Below, one piece after another: positions 1 through 10,098 of a DNA stretch of 33,500 bases. The stretch comes from Prorocentrum cordatum. Taxonomy: Eukaryota > Sar > Dinophyceae > Prorocentrales > Prorocentraceae. Position 1 is the first letter of the stretch. Each line of letters opens with the position of its first letter. The stretch covers positions 182,133 to 215,632 of the forward strand of contig CAUYUJ010000359.1 in assembly GCA_963575745.1 (NCBI GenBank), given 5' to 3'. A program made the translations under genes and the position numbers. The notes under the pieces were generated by a model. It was not told the DNA's origin, searched no databases, and worked only from the letters and a program-made list of their open reading frames with translations.

Positions 1-1116
1 AGGAGCCCAGGGTGGCCGCGTCGGCGCGCTGCTCGGCAGACGAGAAGCCGCCCCCTCCCCCCTGGCTGGCAAGAACAACACAGCTCGCGACATTGGGGAC
101 AGCGGCCCCCCAAGCCACTCGCCCACCAGGTGCACGACCCAGTCGTCGTATGGCTTCCACGTCTCGGGAGTTCCAGGTCGTGCTGTCTGGGCGTACGTGG
201 TGGAGCCGTTTACAAAGTTGCGCAACAGCGTGAAGGCCTCGTGGATGGGGAGCCCCGCCATGACCAGGGAGTTGAGCCTCTCGTTGAAACTCTTGAGGCG
301 CGTCACAGCGCGGGACACCTCGTCGGCAGCGCCCATGCCAGCAGTCACGTCCCGCCAGTCGTCGCCCTCTTCCTCCGTCACCCTGTGGTTCCTCATGAAC
401 GGCAGGGTGCTGCCCAGACAGGCCAGCGCCGGCACCGTCACGTGGCGTAGCACTTCTGGTAGCTCGCCCGCGGCCTCTGGCACCCAAACCTTGGTCTTTC
501 CAGCGTGGACCTCGAGGCCCGTGTTCGCGAGGAGGTCCGTCGCGAGCCGGAGGGCTGCGGAGGCGGCCGCGTGGGGGGCCCACAGGTAGACGTCGTCCAA
601 GAAGGCGACCGCCTTGGCTTCGACGCGCAGCGCGCGCAACTGGGCGTTAAGCTCGTCCAGGGGGTCCGCGAGGAAGATCCCCCACAACGCTGGGGAGAGC
701 GGGCAACCCTCATCCAGGCCGAGCCACTGGACGACCGTGGAGCTGGCCTCGCCCTCCCCCGAGACCGCGTGCACCCCTCGCCGGTCGTAGACCTTGCGAG
801 CACCTCGAGATCAGGGCACCTCGCGCGGAGGGCCCAGAAGAGGCGCCTGCGGCGGAGGCGGCGGAAAGCTGACCGGACGTCAACGCTGATGAACGCCCAA
901 TCGGAGTGGGACTCGGCGTGGACGGTGATCGCCATCTGCAAAGCTTCGGCACCAGAAGGCTCCAGGACGCCGTACTGGTAAGGCCCGACTGCGCTGCGGA
1001 TCTCCGCTTTCCGCGTGGCGCACACAGCCTGGCCGATCAAACGGCGCGGGACCGTGCCAGATGCCACCACTCTCGTGCCCGCGATGGAGGCTTCTCATCC
1101 CAGGCGCTCACCCCTC
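1..1116 (-). pseudogene. Reverse transcriptase relic of a non-LTR-type retroelement, 3' part off window
   Basis: Read on the minus strand this is an RNA-directed DNA polymerase of a retrotransposon. Visible motifs in order: 'TVPRRLIGQAVC' and 'YQYGVLEPSGAEA' (about 1050-940), palm motif A 'FISVDVRSAF' (863-892), motif B 'DEGCPLSPALWGI' (676-714), catalytic motif C 'FLDDVYL' with both aspartates (583-603) and motif D 'AGKTKVW' (484-504). A C-terminal part with 'YDDWVVHLVGEWLGGPLSP' continues to the edge. The frame is broken near 797: motif A lies in one frame, motifs B-D in another, consistent with one lost base. A second shift lies in a G-run near 45-65, after which 'GGFSSAEQRADAATLGS' resumes. 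Upstream the frame runs into a TCC/GGA repeat, so the N-terminus and any endonuclease are missing. Family knowledge: the order A-B-C-D and an LDD core are typical of retroelement RTs. It is probably dead; the LINE-like assignment is inference. Confidence 0.85.
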
Positions 1117-1354
1117 GTCCTCCTTCTCCTCCTCCTCCATCCCCTCCTTCCCCTCCTCTTCCTCCTCCTCCTCCTCTTCCTCCTCCTCCTCCTCCTCTTC
1201 CTCCTCCTCCTCCTCTTCCTCCTCCTCCTCCTCTTCCTCCTCCTTCTCCTCATCCTCCTCCTCCTCCTCCTCCTCCTCCTCCTCCTCCTCCTCTGCTTCC
1301 TCCTCCTCCTCCTCCTCCTCTTCCTCCTCCTCCTCCTCCTCCTCCTCCTCCTCC
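1117..1354. repeat. (TCC/CTC)n microsatellite
   Basis: About 238 bp of almost pure TCC/TTC triplets, purine-rich (GGA) on the minus strand. It abuts the upstream end of the RT relic, whose reading frame continues into it as a Gly/Glu run. Long serine, leucine or proline frames here are repeat artefacts. Confidence 0.95.
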
Positions 1355-1382
1355 CTAGTCCCGTTATCCTTCCCGTATGGCC

Positions 1383-1420
1383 TGGTGAAGGCTTCTCATC
1401 GCATGCGTTCGCCCCTCGTG
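1383..1420. repeat. Imperfect second copy of the sequence at 1082-1118
   Basis: 'AGGCTTCTCATC…GCG…TC.CCCCTCGT' occurs at 1082-1118 and again at 1383-1420, directly on either side of the TCC tract, about 85% alike by eye. The microsatellite therefore sits between two direct copies of about 36 bp. Confidence 0.6.
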
Positions 1421-2340
1421 GCGAGCATCTGGACGCTTGTGGCTCAAAGCTGGTGCCGGCAAGACGCTGTGGGTGTGCTTGTTTTCAGCATGTTCGGAGC
1501 ATTCAGCAGGCGCCGACCCGCACTGCACTCGAACTGCACTCGCTCACGGCCCGCAGGAAAGCAAAGGGCGCGCCCAGACGCCCTGCGTCGAGACGAGCGC
1601 GCGCGCGCGTGGATCCACCACGCCAACATCTCCTAGGAGATGCCAGTGTCAGCGAAGCCGAATCAGCTGTTGCCGCGGAATGTGGTTTCATCAAGGTAAG
1701 GTCCACGAGTTTGCGCTCTGGCTGTGGGCTTTGCTGCAGCATCCGGGGTGCCGCGGCCTCTTCCCCGGGGCGTGCGCTCCATACCTACAGGGCCCCAGAG
1801 GCCGAGCACGCAAGAGAACCAGCCGTCGCGATCTGTGTTGCGTGATGCTGCGACGCTCGGAACTGAGGGTGCTCCTCTGTTTGCCCTCCCCCGGTGCCGC
1901 TCCCCCATGCCTCCCACTACCCTCCGCCCACCATCCGCCACCTTTGCGGGGCAGTTCCAGCAGCGGCGCCACTCCGTCGCCCCCCCATCCCGTCACCTCT
2001 GCTCCGCTCCCCCCCCCATCCATCCACTCCCCTCTCCGTGTTGCCCCCGCCCCCCTCCCATCACCTCCTCTCCCTTCCATCCCCCTTGGGCCCGCCTCCT
2101 CCACTTTGAAGGGAGGCGTCCAGGGGGGCACAACGCGCACTCTTCTATCGTCTCGGTTCAGGATGTACACGCCCTATGTGATTCCGCATTGTTACGCGGC
2201 ATGTTTGAGAGGAGAAGGCCTCCCATTCTTCTCTTCACCATCAGTGTACAATCCTCCTTCACATTACCAGCCTGCTCTTCAGCAGTGTGCCTTGTGACGG
2301 TACTGCGCTGGTTTTGATGTGGTAGCGGGGTGGCAATATT
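1421..2340. other. No recognisable gene; pyrimidine-rich stretch
   Basis: Several overlapping open frames of 60-280 codons exist but none shows a domain, and their composition follows local base bias. 1885-2100 is strongly C/CT-rich with poly-C runs. Confidence 0.5.
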
Positions 2341-3070
2341 CTCGTGCGGTTGGTTTCCATAGCCGGTATTGTTCTTATATGTGTTGGTTCGATGTTTGTG
2401 ACCGTCGTCACTTCCATCCCTGAGCCCAGCCCCTATCTATCCGCACCCCCGTGGACCTATTCGAGACGAGTTTGGGAACGAGTTCAGCTATCAAGGGCCC
2501 GCACGAGGAGTTTAATTATTTTTACTACACCGATGCACTTCCAACCCATTCGAAATATAGATCCACCGAGAATGATATGGGTAGTTATCAAAGACTGCAG
2601 CTCAGAAACACGTCGCAATGAAGCGCGATAAGCTTTGCAACCATGACAGGGGCCCGCTCCCACGAAAACCGCTAACGAGCGCACAAACGCGCCAAACACC
2701 GCATGGGGGAGGCAAACTCCGCGAATGACGGCTTTGACTCCTGGTACCTGCTCGGACACAGGTCTTTCAAACGGTATTCGACGCTCGGGTTAAGCAAATG
2801 TTCCGGAGTTAAAAAGCGACGAACATACCGACGAACATTTGGTCTCATCTCCTTTTTCAATCGGTCAGAAGGAGGTGAAGGAGGCTTACTCGCAAGCCAG
2901 CGCGCAGAGCGAGACGGACGATCAGGAGGATGATAGGACGCACAGGGAAACGCAAGTGGGGGCGGAGACGCCTGCACGGACGGCGCATCGCTGCATCCCT
3001 GCATTGCTGAGCTTCCAGGCGGCCACTGCGACGAGATATTCTGTCGGGGAACAGGCCGGGGCCGATGTCG
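2341..3070. other. Lower-GC spacer without recognisable gene
   Basis: 2341-2640 is clearly less GC-rich than its neighbours. A 95-codon plus frame (2344-2631) has no recognisable motif. From 2870 the composition rises again toward the gag-like relic. Confidence 0.4.
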
Positions 3071-3073
3071 TAG

Positions 3074-3196
3074 GACGTCCGGAGAAGGAAAGGCAGAGAT
3101 GGCAAACCCTGGGGGCGCGATGGCAGGACCTCCAAATGCCATGGATGCGGCAGTGACAAGCTCGCTGACAAGGATTGCCCGAGGACGGCAAATTGA
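3074..3196 (+). pseudogene. Gag-like zinc-knuckle fragment
   Basis: In frame from 3074 (just after a TAG at 3071) a basic Gly/Arg/Lys-rich stretch leads to 'KCHGCGSDKLADKDCP' (3134-3181). The spacing C-x2-C-x9-C matches the CX2CX4HX4C knuckle of retroelement Gag proteins, but the histidine position holds leucine. The frame stops at TGA 3194-3196. Retroelement Gag knuckles bind the element's RNA. The changed His and the stops suggest decay. A chance match in GC-rich sequence is possible. Confidence 0.4.
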
Positions 3197-3712
3197 ATGG
3201 GTTCCATAACTGATCCCGACTGCGGCCCAAGCGCAGGGGACGTGGCCGAGTACCCCTCATTCGAGAATTTCGAATGCACGGATTTTTTTTCCCCGCGCTC
3301 ATGCTGGCGGCCTCGACGAGATGCAGGCGCGCGCCGGCGGGGCTGCCCCTTCGACTTTCCGGACGATCTACCCGGCGACGTTGATGCCGCAGTTGTTGCG
3401 CTAAACAATCTGCTCGATATTGAGCGCGAAAGCGCGCAGAACACCTTCTCGCTTGATCTCTTTGTGGGACTGGCTGGTGAGATAGATCCCCCACGTGCTG
3501 AGTGGGATGTGGGTGTACGTCCCTGCCGCGTCGCACCCGCGTCCTCCTCGCGCGTGCGCGCACGCCCCCCCCCCTCCTCTCTCTTCCTCTCCCCCATTCC
3601 TCTCTCGCCTCACCCACGCGCAACCATGCTCGGCGCGCGCGAGGCGCGAGTCTACATGCAGCCGCGCGCGCGCACGCGCTCGCAGACACGCACACACACA
3701 CACACACATTAA
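3197..3712 (+). pseudogene. Coding-like frame continuing the gag-like relic
   Basis: The same frame reopens at ATG 3197 directly after the TGA. Residues about 1-105 have a normal mixed composition with acidic and hydrophobic stretches, for example 'DVDAAVVALNNLLDIERESA' and 'FSLDLFVGLAGEIDPP'. They look like former coding sequence rather than repeat translation. After about 3520 the frame degenerates into CT-rich and CA-repeat sequence. No domain is recognised. The placement suggests the part of a gag-pol polyprotein after the zinc knuckle, but that is inference. Confidence 0.35.
3650..3712. repeat. GCGC-rich run and (CA)n microsatellite
   Basis: Alternating GC/GCAC (3656-3684) runs into about ten CA dinucleotides (3690-3710). 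Both are alternating purine-pyrimidine. Confidence 0.9.
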
Positions 3713-3761
3713 GAATGCCATTGCACTCCTGGCGCGTTCACTGCACCATGCACCCACGACG

Positions 3762-3905
3762 CATGCGCCACACTGGGCACCCGCACGGGACACGTATCCA
3801 GATGCAGCCGCAAACGCATCATACACATGAGACATACTGAGCACCCGCATGAGACACACGTCCAGAAACAGCGGCACACGCATCATACACATCGCGCGCA
3901 CGCAT
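3762..3905. repeat. Two-copy ~68-bp tandem repeat, CACA/CATCATACACA-rich
   Basis: Copy 1 (about 3762-3829) and copy 2 (about 3830-3896) share '…GCACCCGCA.GGGACAC', 'TCCAGA…CAGC' and 'CGCATCATACACAT'. A third partial unit follows. Confidence 0.7.
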
Positions 3906-3918
3906 CATACACACCACG

Positions 3919-4600
3919 CAAAGTGTGGCAGGGGTGTCATCTTCTCGACGCCACAGGGGGCGTGCCGGGGATGGGGCCCTCATCCGTCGCACGCTCGCAA
4001 AGTGCGGCAGGGGCGGCATTTTTCCGACGCCACTGGGGCGTGTTGGAGTTAGGACACTCGTCCGCCGCGCGCTCGCAAAGTGCGGCAGGGGCGGCATCTT
4101 CTCGACGCCGCAAGGGGTGTTCCGGGGGGGAAGGGGGGGGCCTCATCCATCGCACGCTCGCAAAGTGCGGCACGAGTGGCGTTTCCTCGACGCCACAGGA
4201 GTCGCGTTGGGGGTGGGGCCCTCGTCCGCCGCGCGCTCGTGAAAGCGCAGCAGGAGGCTGCATTTTCTCGACGCAACAGGGGGCGCGCTGGGCGTGGGGC
4301 CCTTATCCGCCGCAAGCTCGCAGAGCGCGGCAGGCGCGGCATCTGCGGGTCGCCACAAGGGGCGCGCAGGGGGTGATCCCCCACCGCGGCCCCGTGCGTT
4401 GCAGGCCCCCAGGGCGCGGCAGGCGCGACACTTCCTCGACCCCACAAGGGGCGCGCTGGGGGTGGGGGCGCCATGCGTTGCAGGCTCGCAGGGGGCGGAA
4501 TTTTCCTCGGCGCCACAGGGGGCGCGCTGGGGGGGGAGGGGTGCGCTCTCCGCCCTGGTCGCCCACGGCGCACCAGGCGCGGCACTTCCTCGATCACATA
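3919..4600. repeat. ~80-bp tandem array, about nine units
   Basis: Units start with a GCAAAGTGCGGCAG-type motif at about 3919, 3997, 4075, 4160, 4239, 4320, 4409, 4488 and 4569 (periods 78-89). Each continues with a 'CTTCTCGACGCCAC' block, a GGGGCGCGCTGGGG-like block and 'TCCGCCGCGCGCTCG'. Divergence grows toward the right end. Several periods are near multiples of three and stop codons are rare, which produces long spurious frames such as 3827-4765 (+). Confidence 0.9.
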
Positions 4601-4918
4601 GCATCGCCCGCGCACGTTGCGCGTCAGCAATGCAAGGGCAAGAGCTCGCACGAAGCACGTGGGCCCCCTCGGTTGCATCAGTGTAGCGCGACGCCTCGCG
4701 AGGTAATCGCTCTGTTCCACTCAGAGAGGGGGGGGCATGGAAATTGGACAAACGGCCCCAGTTAGCGACATTTGAGACGACGGCGCACTCAGTGAACGAG
4801 CAACTGAGGAGATCAACCGACTTGAGCGCGAGGAAAGCACCGTCCGCCGCCGCGCTCGTTAGAGAGGGCCACGGCGGCAAGCGCCGGTCGTTGCCCTCCG
4901 GATCCGTCGCCGAGCTAC

Positions 4919-5040
4919 GGCCGCGCGCCCCGCGGCCCCGCTCGGAAACGAGCACCCCCCCCCCTCCCCCGACAAGGCCGCGCGCCCCGCGGCCCCGCTC
5001 GGAATCGAGCCCCCCCCTTCCCCCCCCCCCCCCCGCCCCC
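4919..5040. repeat. Duplicated GC-rich block with poly-C
   Basis: 'GGCCGCGCGCCCCGCGGCCC' plus 'CGCTCGGAA.CGAGC' appears at 4919 and again at 4977, each followed by a poly-C run (the second spans about 5010-5040). Confidence 0.8.
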
Positions 5041-5159
5041 GACAACGCATGGGAACCCGCGCGCCCCCCGCGCGTCGACGCCGCGAAAGTTTCAACGCGC
5101 TTCGCGTTTCCACCACGACCAGTCCGCAAACCCGAGCTGACGAAGGGCCCGCTTCTATT

Positions 5160-5545
5160 TCCGAGACAGTCCCGCGCGGGAGGGCCATGGCGACATCGCA
5201 CCAAAAGGGCATCGAATTCCAGTTTTCGGCGAGACTGCTGCGAGGGGGCGCATTTTCAAAATCGAGCCCGAAAGGCTCCGAATTCTGATTCGGGGGAAGA
5301 CCTGAGCGGGAGCGCCATTTCGACATCGAACCAGCAAGTTCCGACATCTTTCGAAGCTGTTCCTGAAGGCAGTCTCGAGCGAAACAGTCGTCGCGACGTG
5401 GCCACGCCCCGCGGCACTGGGAATTTCTTAAATTTGCGATCACATGTCGAGAATGCGCAGCTGTCGCTGGAGACCCCCCCCAGAAGGCGATCTCGATTGG
5501 ATTTCGAAATCGAAGGATTCGAACTCGCAGGGGCGACCCCGCCCG
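5160..5545. repeat. Degenerate ~66-bp repeats
   Basis: Three adjacent units start at about 5160, 5227 and 5292. They share a 'CGAGAC…CGGGAGGGCC' start, a central 'CATCGAACC' or 'AAATCGAGCCC' block and a 'CCGAATTC' or 'ATTTCGAA' end. More diverged units are recognisable near 5380 and 5468. Frames on both strands through this block are probably repeat translation. Confidence 0.6.
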
Positions 5546-5599
5546 AGACCCTAGCAAAACAATGTTCGAACTTAGCATTGTGTTAGGGCCCAGCGGCCT

Positions 5600-6500
5600 A
5601 ATGGGCCTCTTTGACGTTTCCTCTCCCGTCGAGGGCGCAACGCCACTGACGGCGCTCTGCCAGGGCCCCGTCGACTCGCGGGAGGCGTCGCATTCTGGCC
5701 GAGTCACCCCCTGCAGTTGGCGCAGACGTGGGCCCCGGCTGCCATGGGCGCAAGCGTCCGCGCGGATCACGCCCCGATGGGTCGCGTCGAGTCAGTTCCC
5801 GGGGGCTGCGAGACTGAGGGGCAGCTCGCGCTCGGGCGTCGGGGAGGCACTGGAAGCTGGCAGCGCGCCCCCAGCAATGCAGATGAGATGCGTCGCAGGG
5901 CCACGGCAGGCCCGCCGGGCCAGCAGCTCGGAGACGAGCCGGAACCAGCGCCAGGCGCTGAATCTTTTTACGATGACCATGGGGGCCAGTAGTGGGATCG
6001 GACGGAGATGAACTGGGCCTCGACGAAGACGAGGCCGCTAGATTCACGGTTTGCGACGACGACGGTCCCGATTCCAGCCGCGGGCAGATATGGCCGCGCA
6101 GATCGCTGCGACGGCCCCCCGACCCCACTTGCGCCGTCACCTCCCCGAGAGGAGCGCAGGAGAGAGCGCCCCACCATGCGCTTGCGGCAGTTGAGTTGCA
6201 CGGCGGCAAGCTGCCCGCGACGGGGCGGCCCGCGACGTCGACCAGGCCGCCGCTTAGCCCCTGGCGCCGGCCACCTGTCGCACCGCGACCAGCTCGGTCG
6301 CGCCACGCAGGGCTCGGGTCAGAGACGCGACGCTGGGGCACAGGTTGGTCGAAGGGACCTCCGCCGCCGCGTCAATCTACGCAGCGACAGCGGGCGGCGC
6401 TGCCCATGCAAAGCACATTGGCAACAGCGCCGACCAGGGCGCCCAGCTGGGCGTGATTCTCCGTGCGCAAACTGGGGCCTCATCCCAGCTTAGTCAGGTG
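5600..6500. other. GC-rich region, no recognised gene
   Basis: High GC keeps several overlapping frames open on both strands (5562-6011 +, 5598-6341 -, 6008-6493 +). None contains a motif I recognise and none is clearly favoured. Confidence 0.3.
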
Positions 6501-6508
6501 ACCCTCCG

Positions 6509-7177
6509 TTGGTACCGTTAACGCAAGACGATATAAACGAGGCATTGCGGTGCCTGGGCTGGCCGACCCCCGGGGGGGCCGCCGGCCCCGCAGTCGCAGC
6601 CGCTGCCCCGACGGGCCGCAGTTCAGTCGCAGCTGTGTCAGCTGCAGATGCGAGGGAACATGCCTTTACCGCATGGCGGCCGAAGACGCGGGGGCCACGG
6701 AACTGGCCAAGGCGACAGAGCGCCTTCGGGGCGACCGGGGCGCTCGGAAACAAGCCGACCGGATTCGCAGCCGGGGGCGCGGCGACGCTGGATTGTCGTC
6801 GAGTTTTTCGGGCCCCCAGACAGGGGTTTGAGTCCGGCGCGACGCGTGTCCGACACCTTTGGTTCATTCGACGTCTAACGATATCGCAGTCGGCAGCTGA
6901 CCCTTCTACACGCATCGCGCGACGAGCCGGAGAACGCAGCATGGGGGGCCAGCGACGGCAAGACACCGCGGCGCGAGCCACGTCCGTCTTCGAGAGGTTC
7001 ACGGGCTCCAGAGAGCGCTCGCGAACGAGCGGGCAGCACGAGCCAGGGCGGCGACCTCGGCGCGAGGTCGGGGGACGGCGGCAAACCCCAATCTCGCTGG
7101 TCGAACTGCGCCACTACTTCCCGACGGGATGGCATCTGGCGGGGCGAGCTCGAGGAGCCAGCCTCAGGACTCTATGA
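6509..7177 (+). CDS. Hypothetical GC-rich frame, possibly decayed
   Basis: A 222-codon frame opened by GTG, not ATG. It starts with a plausible helical stretch ('DDINEALRCLGWPTPGGAAG') and becomes Arg-rich. No domain is recognised. Coding-like character appears to jump to the frame of the next entry near 7130, suggesting a broken gene or retroelement part. Alternatively it is chance openness caused by high GC. Confidence 0.2.
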   Translation: MVPLTQDDINEALRCLGWPTPGGAAGPAVAAAAPTGRSSVAAVSAADAREHAFTAWRPKTRGPRNWPRRQSAFGATGALGNKPTGFAAGGAATLDCRRVFRAPRQGFESGATRVRHLWFIRRLTISQSAADPSTRIARRAGERSMGGQRRQDTAARATSVFERFTGSRERSRTSGQHEPGRRPRREVGGRRQTPISLVELRHYFPTGWHLAGRARGASLRTL

Positions 7178-7769
7178 ACTGCACCGGGAAGAAGCAGCCG
7201 AAGTGTGCTCCGAGCGTTGGGGACCTTGGCGAAGGAGTTTGCGGCGGCTGGCTTCGCGCCGAAGCCTAGTTCGCAAGTGGCGGTGCAGTGGGTGCGCCCC
7301 GGCGTTTCGTAGCTCCTGGGCACGCCCCCTGGGCGGCGCGGCACTGGGGAGGTCGACGACCCCCAGGTCGCCCAAGCCGCCGCCGCCCCTCGAGCTTAGC
7401 GAGCTGATCCATGCCAGCGCGCCCCCGCCACCACAGCGGGGAGACCAACCTGCAGGGGCCGCCCAGCCAGCCCCGCCAACGCCGCCAGCCACGCCCATGC
7501 CAGAGGCGCCACAGCCACCTCCGCCGAGCAAACTGCGCGGAAATGCGCCTACAGCCGCATCGGTGGCAGCGGCCATTGTCCGCGATCCCCAGGTCCGCAT
7601 CAACGCGCCACCACCTGGCCGCCACAGCGGCGCGGCGGAGGAATCACGCTGGGGGCCGCCACAGACGCCCGCAACTGAGAACGACGCATCTCATGCGTCT
7701 TGCTGCCCCCAGGTCATCGCAGATCGGTCGGTTTTGAGGCGAGCCGCCCCCGCGCGATCCGCCCACTAG
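7140..7769 (+). CDS. Hypothetical Pro/Ala-rich frame
   Basis: The frame is open from upstream of 7140; the nominal start at 7203 is not ATG. It begins with a coding-like segment ('ASGLYELHREEAAEVCSERW', about 7157-7216) and becomes an Ala/Pro-rich low-complexity region at about 7380-7560 ('QPAPPTPPATPMPEAPQPPP'). It ends at TAG 7767-7769. No domain is recognised. It could be a Gag-like or disordered linker region. Confidence 0.22.
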   Translation, partial: RGELEEPASGLYELHREEAAEVCSERWGPWRRSLRRLASRRSLVRKWRCSGCAPAFRSSWARPLGGAALGRSTTPRSPKPPPPLELSELIHASAPPPPQRGDQPAGAAQPAPPTPPATPMPEAPQPPPPSKLRGNAPTAASVAAAIVRDPQVRINAPPPGRHSGAAEESRWGPPQTPATENDASHASCCPQVIADRSVLRRAAPARSAH

Positions 7770-8160
7770 CGCCCGTGACAGAGGCGGCCGGCCTCCTGCT
7801 ACCCATACGAGATGCGGAGCAAGTGTCCAAGGCGTTCTGCATGTTGTGTCGACGCGCACCCGAATCACCGACATGTCCACCCCGCCGTTTGCTTCGACGA
7901 CTTCGACGGACGGTTCGAGGTGAGTGACGGCCTACATAACAAACGCTGGGGTCCACGGGGGCAGAGTGTTGCCCCGCAGTTGTTTGGCGAGGCCGTGGCG
8001 GGAGGGTGCTCGGCACTTCTGCCCACCGCGCGCAGCGCGCCGAACATTATATGGCGGCCACCTCAGCTCGGAAAAGAGCCATGAAAAGGATCGGTTCAAG
8101 TTGAAAGAAGCCCACTCGAGATGACGGAACCGAGCGTTTTGTCGCGCCCGCGTCCAGCAC
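7770..8160. other. No recognisable gene
   Basis: Short overlapping frames only. Near 8080 there is an AT-richer junction before the next coding-like stretch. Confidence 0.4.
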
Positions 8161-8161
8161 C

Positions 8162-8563
8162 ATGCGTGAGAAGGTCAAGGCACCGCGCGGCCTCTTCACA
8201 GAGGTTGCCCTGGACAACCTGGCCACCTGCCACTCGCGTAAAACATATTGGGCGCACTCGCAGAGCATCATGACCAATGGTCTCAGCAAGGGCACGCGCA
8301 TTTATAAACGCATGGTCCCCTACGACATCGACACCAGATTCAGACTGGGCGCGGGAAGTCAGACATGGTCGATCACATTGCTCTGCATGCTGTTATGACA
8401 GAAGCCAGTGTAAAGTTTCGACTCTCGTATAATGACGCGCTCCAGTCCGGGGCCGTCCGTTGCACCGTTCGGCCAAAGTGCCTCCGCAAGGCCATGGGCC
8501 TGGAAGCGGCCGCACTCACGAAAACTCGACACCGATAGAGACGCTGGACGACCCATCCTGTTA
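8162..8563 (+). pseudogene. Coding-like fragment in two successive frames
   Basis: From ATG 8162 a frame of about 60 codons of balanced composition ('LFTEVALDNLATCHSRKTYW', 'GTRIYKRMVPYDIDTRFRL') loses its coding look at about 8350. Coding character resumes in another frame with 'DMVDHIALHAVMTEASVKF' and 'YNDALQSGAVRCTVRPKCL' (about 8362-8520), ending at TAG near 8547. The change of frame within about 20 bp indicates a frameshift or a missed intron. No family is recognised. A decayed retroelement or host exon is equally possible. Confidence 0.35.
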
Positions 8564-8570
8564 GCAAGCA

Positions 8571-9218
8571 TTGGAATGCGAGCGACGACCTGGAACAGTT
8601 CCCACCATCGACCGTCACGACGGCCAAGATGGAAGGTTCCCAGGACAATTGCAGGGGATGTGGACAACGCACCAACAGGTTTTTGATTACCGCAGAGAAA
8701 AGCAACCGCCCCCCGAGCCGTCGCAGTCACGGCGGAAGCGAGGCCAGCGCGGGAGCGCGCCTCATCCGCAGACCTACTACGACAGCCGAGCCAGACACCC
8801 CTGGGCGAGTCCGACGCAGCAGGTGATTTCAGGCACGGCGCCCGAGGTCGTTCAAAACTTGGCCAGCACGGTGCGTCGCCGCGGCCCAGGGGGCGCGGCG
8901 GCGAGCGCAATGGCAGCTGCGCGGCCCCGGCAGCCACCGCAGCAAGGAAAGCTGCCGACAGCACCCCCGCACCGCGCACGCTCGCCCCGCGGCCTCCGTC
9001 CGTCTGCAGCAGGCAGCGCCGGCTTTGAGCTTTTGAAAAGCAGCCGGGCTTTCTGCGGGTCGCGCACCTCCATCGGAGGAGAATCTGTCGACAAGGCTCG
9101 CAGCCCTGCGCGGCATCACCCAAGGTGCCGAGCTGCTCGCAAGGTCACCCGCGAGTGCTCCATCCACGCCGGGTTCGCACGGCAACGCGCCTGGATGCAT
9201 AGGCGCCCGCCGGGATAA
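8571..9218 (+). CDS. Hypothetical low-complexity frame
   Basis: A 215-codon frame with no ATG at its start (TTG). It is rich in Gln, Pro, Arg and Ala ('RREKQPPPEPSQSRRKRGQR', 'AMAAARPRQPPQQGK'). It follows the fragment at 8162-8563 and may belong to the same decayed unit. No domain is recognised. Confidence 0.2.
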   Translation: MECERRPGTVPTIDRHDGQDGRFPGQLQGMWTTHQQVFDYRREKQPPPEPSQSRRKRGQRGSAPHPQTYYDSRARHPWASPTQQVISGTAPEVVQNLASTVRRRGPGGAAASAMAAARPRQPPQQGKLPTAPPHRARSPRGLRPSAAGSAGFELLKSSRAFCGSRTSIGGESVDKARSPARHHPRCRAARKVTRECSIHAGFARQRAWMHRRPPG

Positions 9219-9740
9219 TCGCCGCTCGGGGGCGAACCTTACTTGGCAGAAATTGTTGTTCGTTTTCAGCAAAGCGACCAGAGTGCGTCAGCGGAGGAAA
9301 CTCTTGATGCCCGGTGTTGGGGCTTGTTGGCTTCCCAATCGAGTCCGAAGTTCGGAGCATGAGTTTGTTTGTGGGATCATTCTTCTTCGGGCCTCGGTCG
9401 TCTCTGGTGGCTACAGACATTGCCCGCTCAGCATATTTCAAGCCGTTTTGCCTGGCGCGCTGAATGTTGGTGCGCATTTTGGGCATTCACAAGACAGCGG
9501 AATGTTGCGTTGTTTCTCTTCTCCTCGACTTTCAAAGGAGGCGCCCGGGGGAGAGCGTGACAGCACGTTGGCAGGGCGGCACGTTGCCAGGGCGGCGATC
9601 GACGGCATCTTCTGGGCCCCAGGGCTGAGACCCTTCCGCGCCGCCTTGTTCGGGCGGGTGGGTACCCGAATCCGCTGGGTCGTCGCGCTCCATCGCGCTC
9701 GTGCGCGCTCGCCCTCTTGAGGCTCTTTCCGAGGCCCGCA
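9219..9740. other. No recognisable gene
   Basis: 9230-9500 is lower in GC. A 16-bp 'CACGTTG.CAGGGCGG' unit is tandemly duplicated at about 9563-9597. Confidence 0.4.
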
Positions 9741-9743
9741 TGG

Positions 9744-9786
<43 letters not shown>

Positions 9787-9813
9787 ATTCTCTCTTTCTC
9801 TCCCCTCTCTTTC
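9741..9813. repeat. (CT)n microsatellite
   Basis: Nearly pure CT with occasional TTT interruptions. Confidence 0.95.
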
Positions 9814-9895
9814 TTCCTGGGGCCTTCCTGGGGCTCTCTCGGGGGCCTTCCCCAGGGGCCTCCTGGGGCTCTCTCGAGGGGGGGCCCTCCTGGAG
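9814..9895. repeat. GGGGCCTCCTGGGG-type short array
   Basis: Repeats of 'GGGGCCTTCC/TCCTGGGGCTCTCTCG'. They resemble the motif that builds the large arrays at 16-18.7 kb. A poly-C run follows at 9965-9977. Confidence 0.7.
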
Positions 9896-10098
9896 TTAGC
9901 TGGTTGCTCCCACGCAGGCCTTGTCTGGGGGCACGCTGGCGGCACGTTTGGACCACCTCGCTCCCCCCCCCCCCGGGTGCCCGCAGCCGGGCGCGGGGGG
10001 GGCGCCCAAGCTTTGTTTTCTCATTGCGCTTCGGTCGTTTTGAAGCCGTGTTGGGACGACCCCACTCCAATGGCTTCAGCATCGGGAGGGGAGAATCA

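Noticed and set aside
1015-1845. 276-codon frame rich in Leu
   Set aside because: Generated by the TCC microsatellite; no conserved motif outside it.
3827-4765. 312-codon plus-strand open frame
   Set aside because: It spans the ~80-bp tandem array; periods near multiples of three and rare stops explain the openness, and the peptide repeats with the DNA.
5500-5530. GGATTCGAACTCGC resembling a tRNA T-arm on the minus strand
   Set aside because: The T-stem does not pair and no acceptor or anticodon arm can be placed; it is part of a degenerate ~66-bp repeat.
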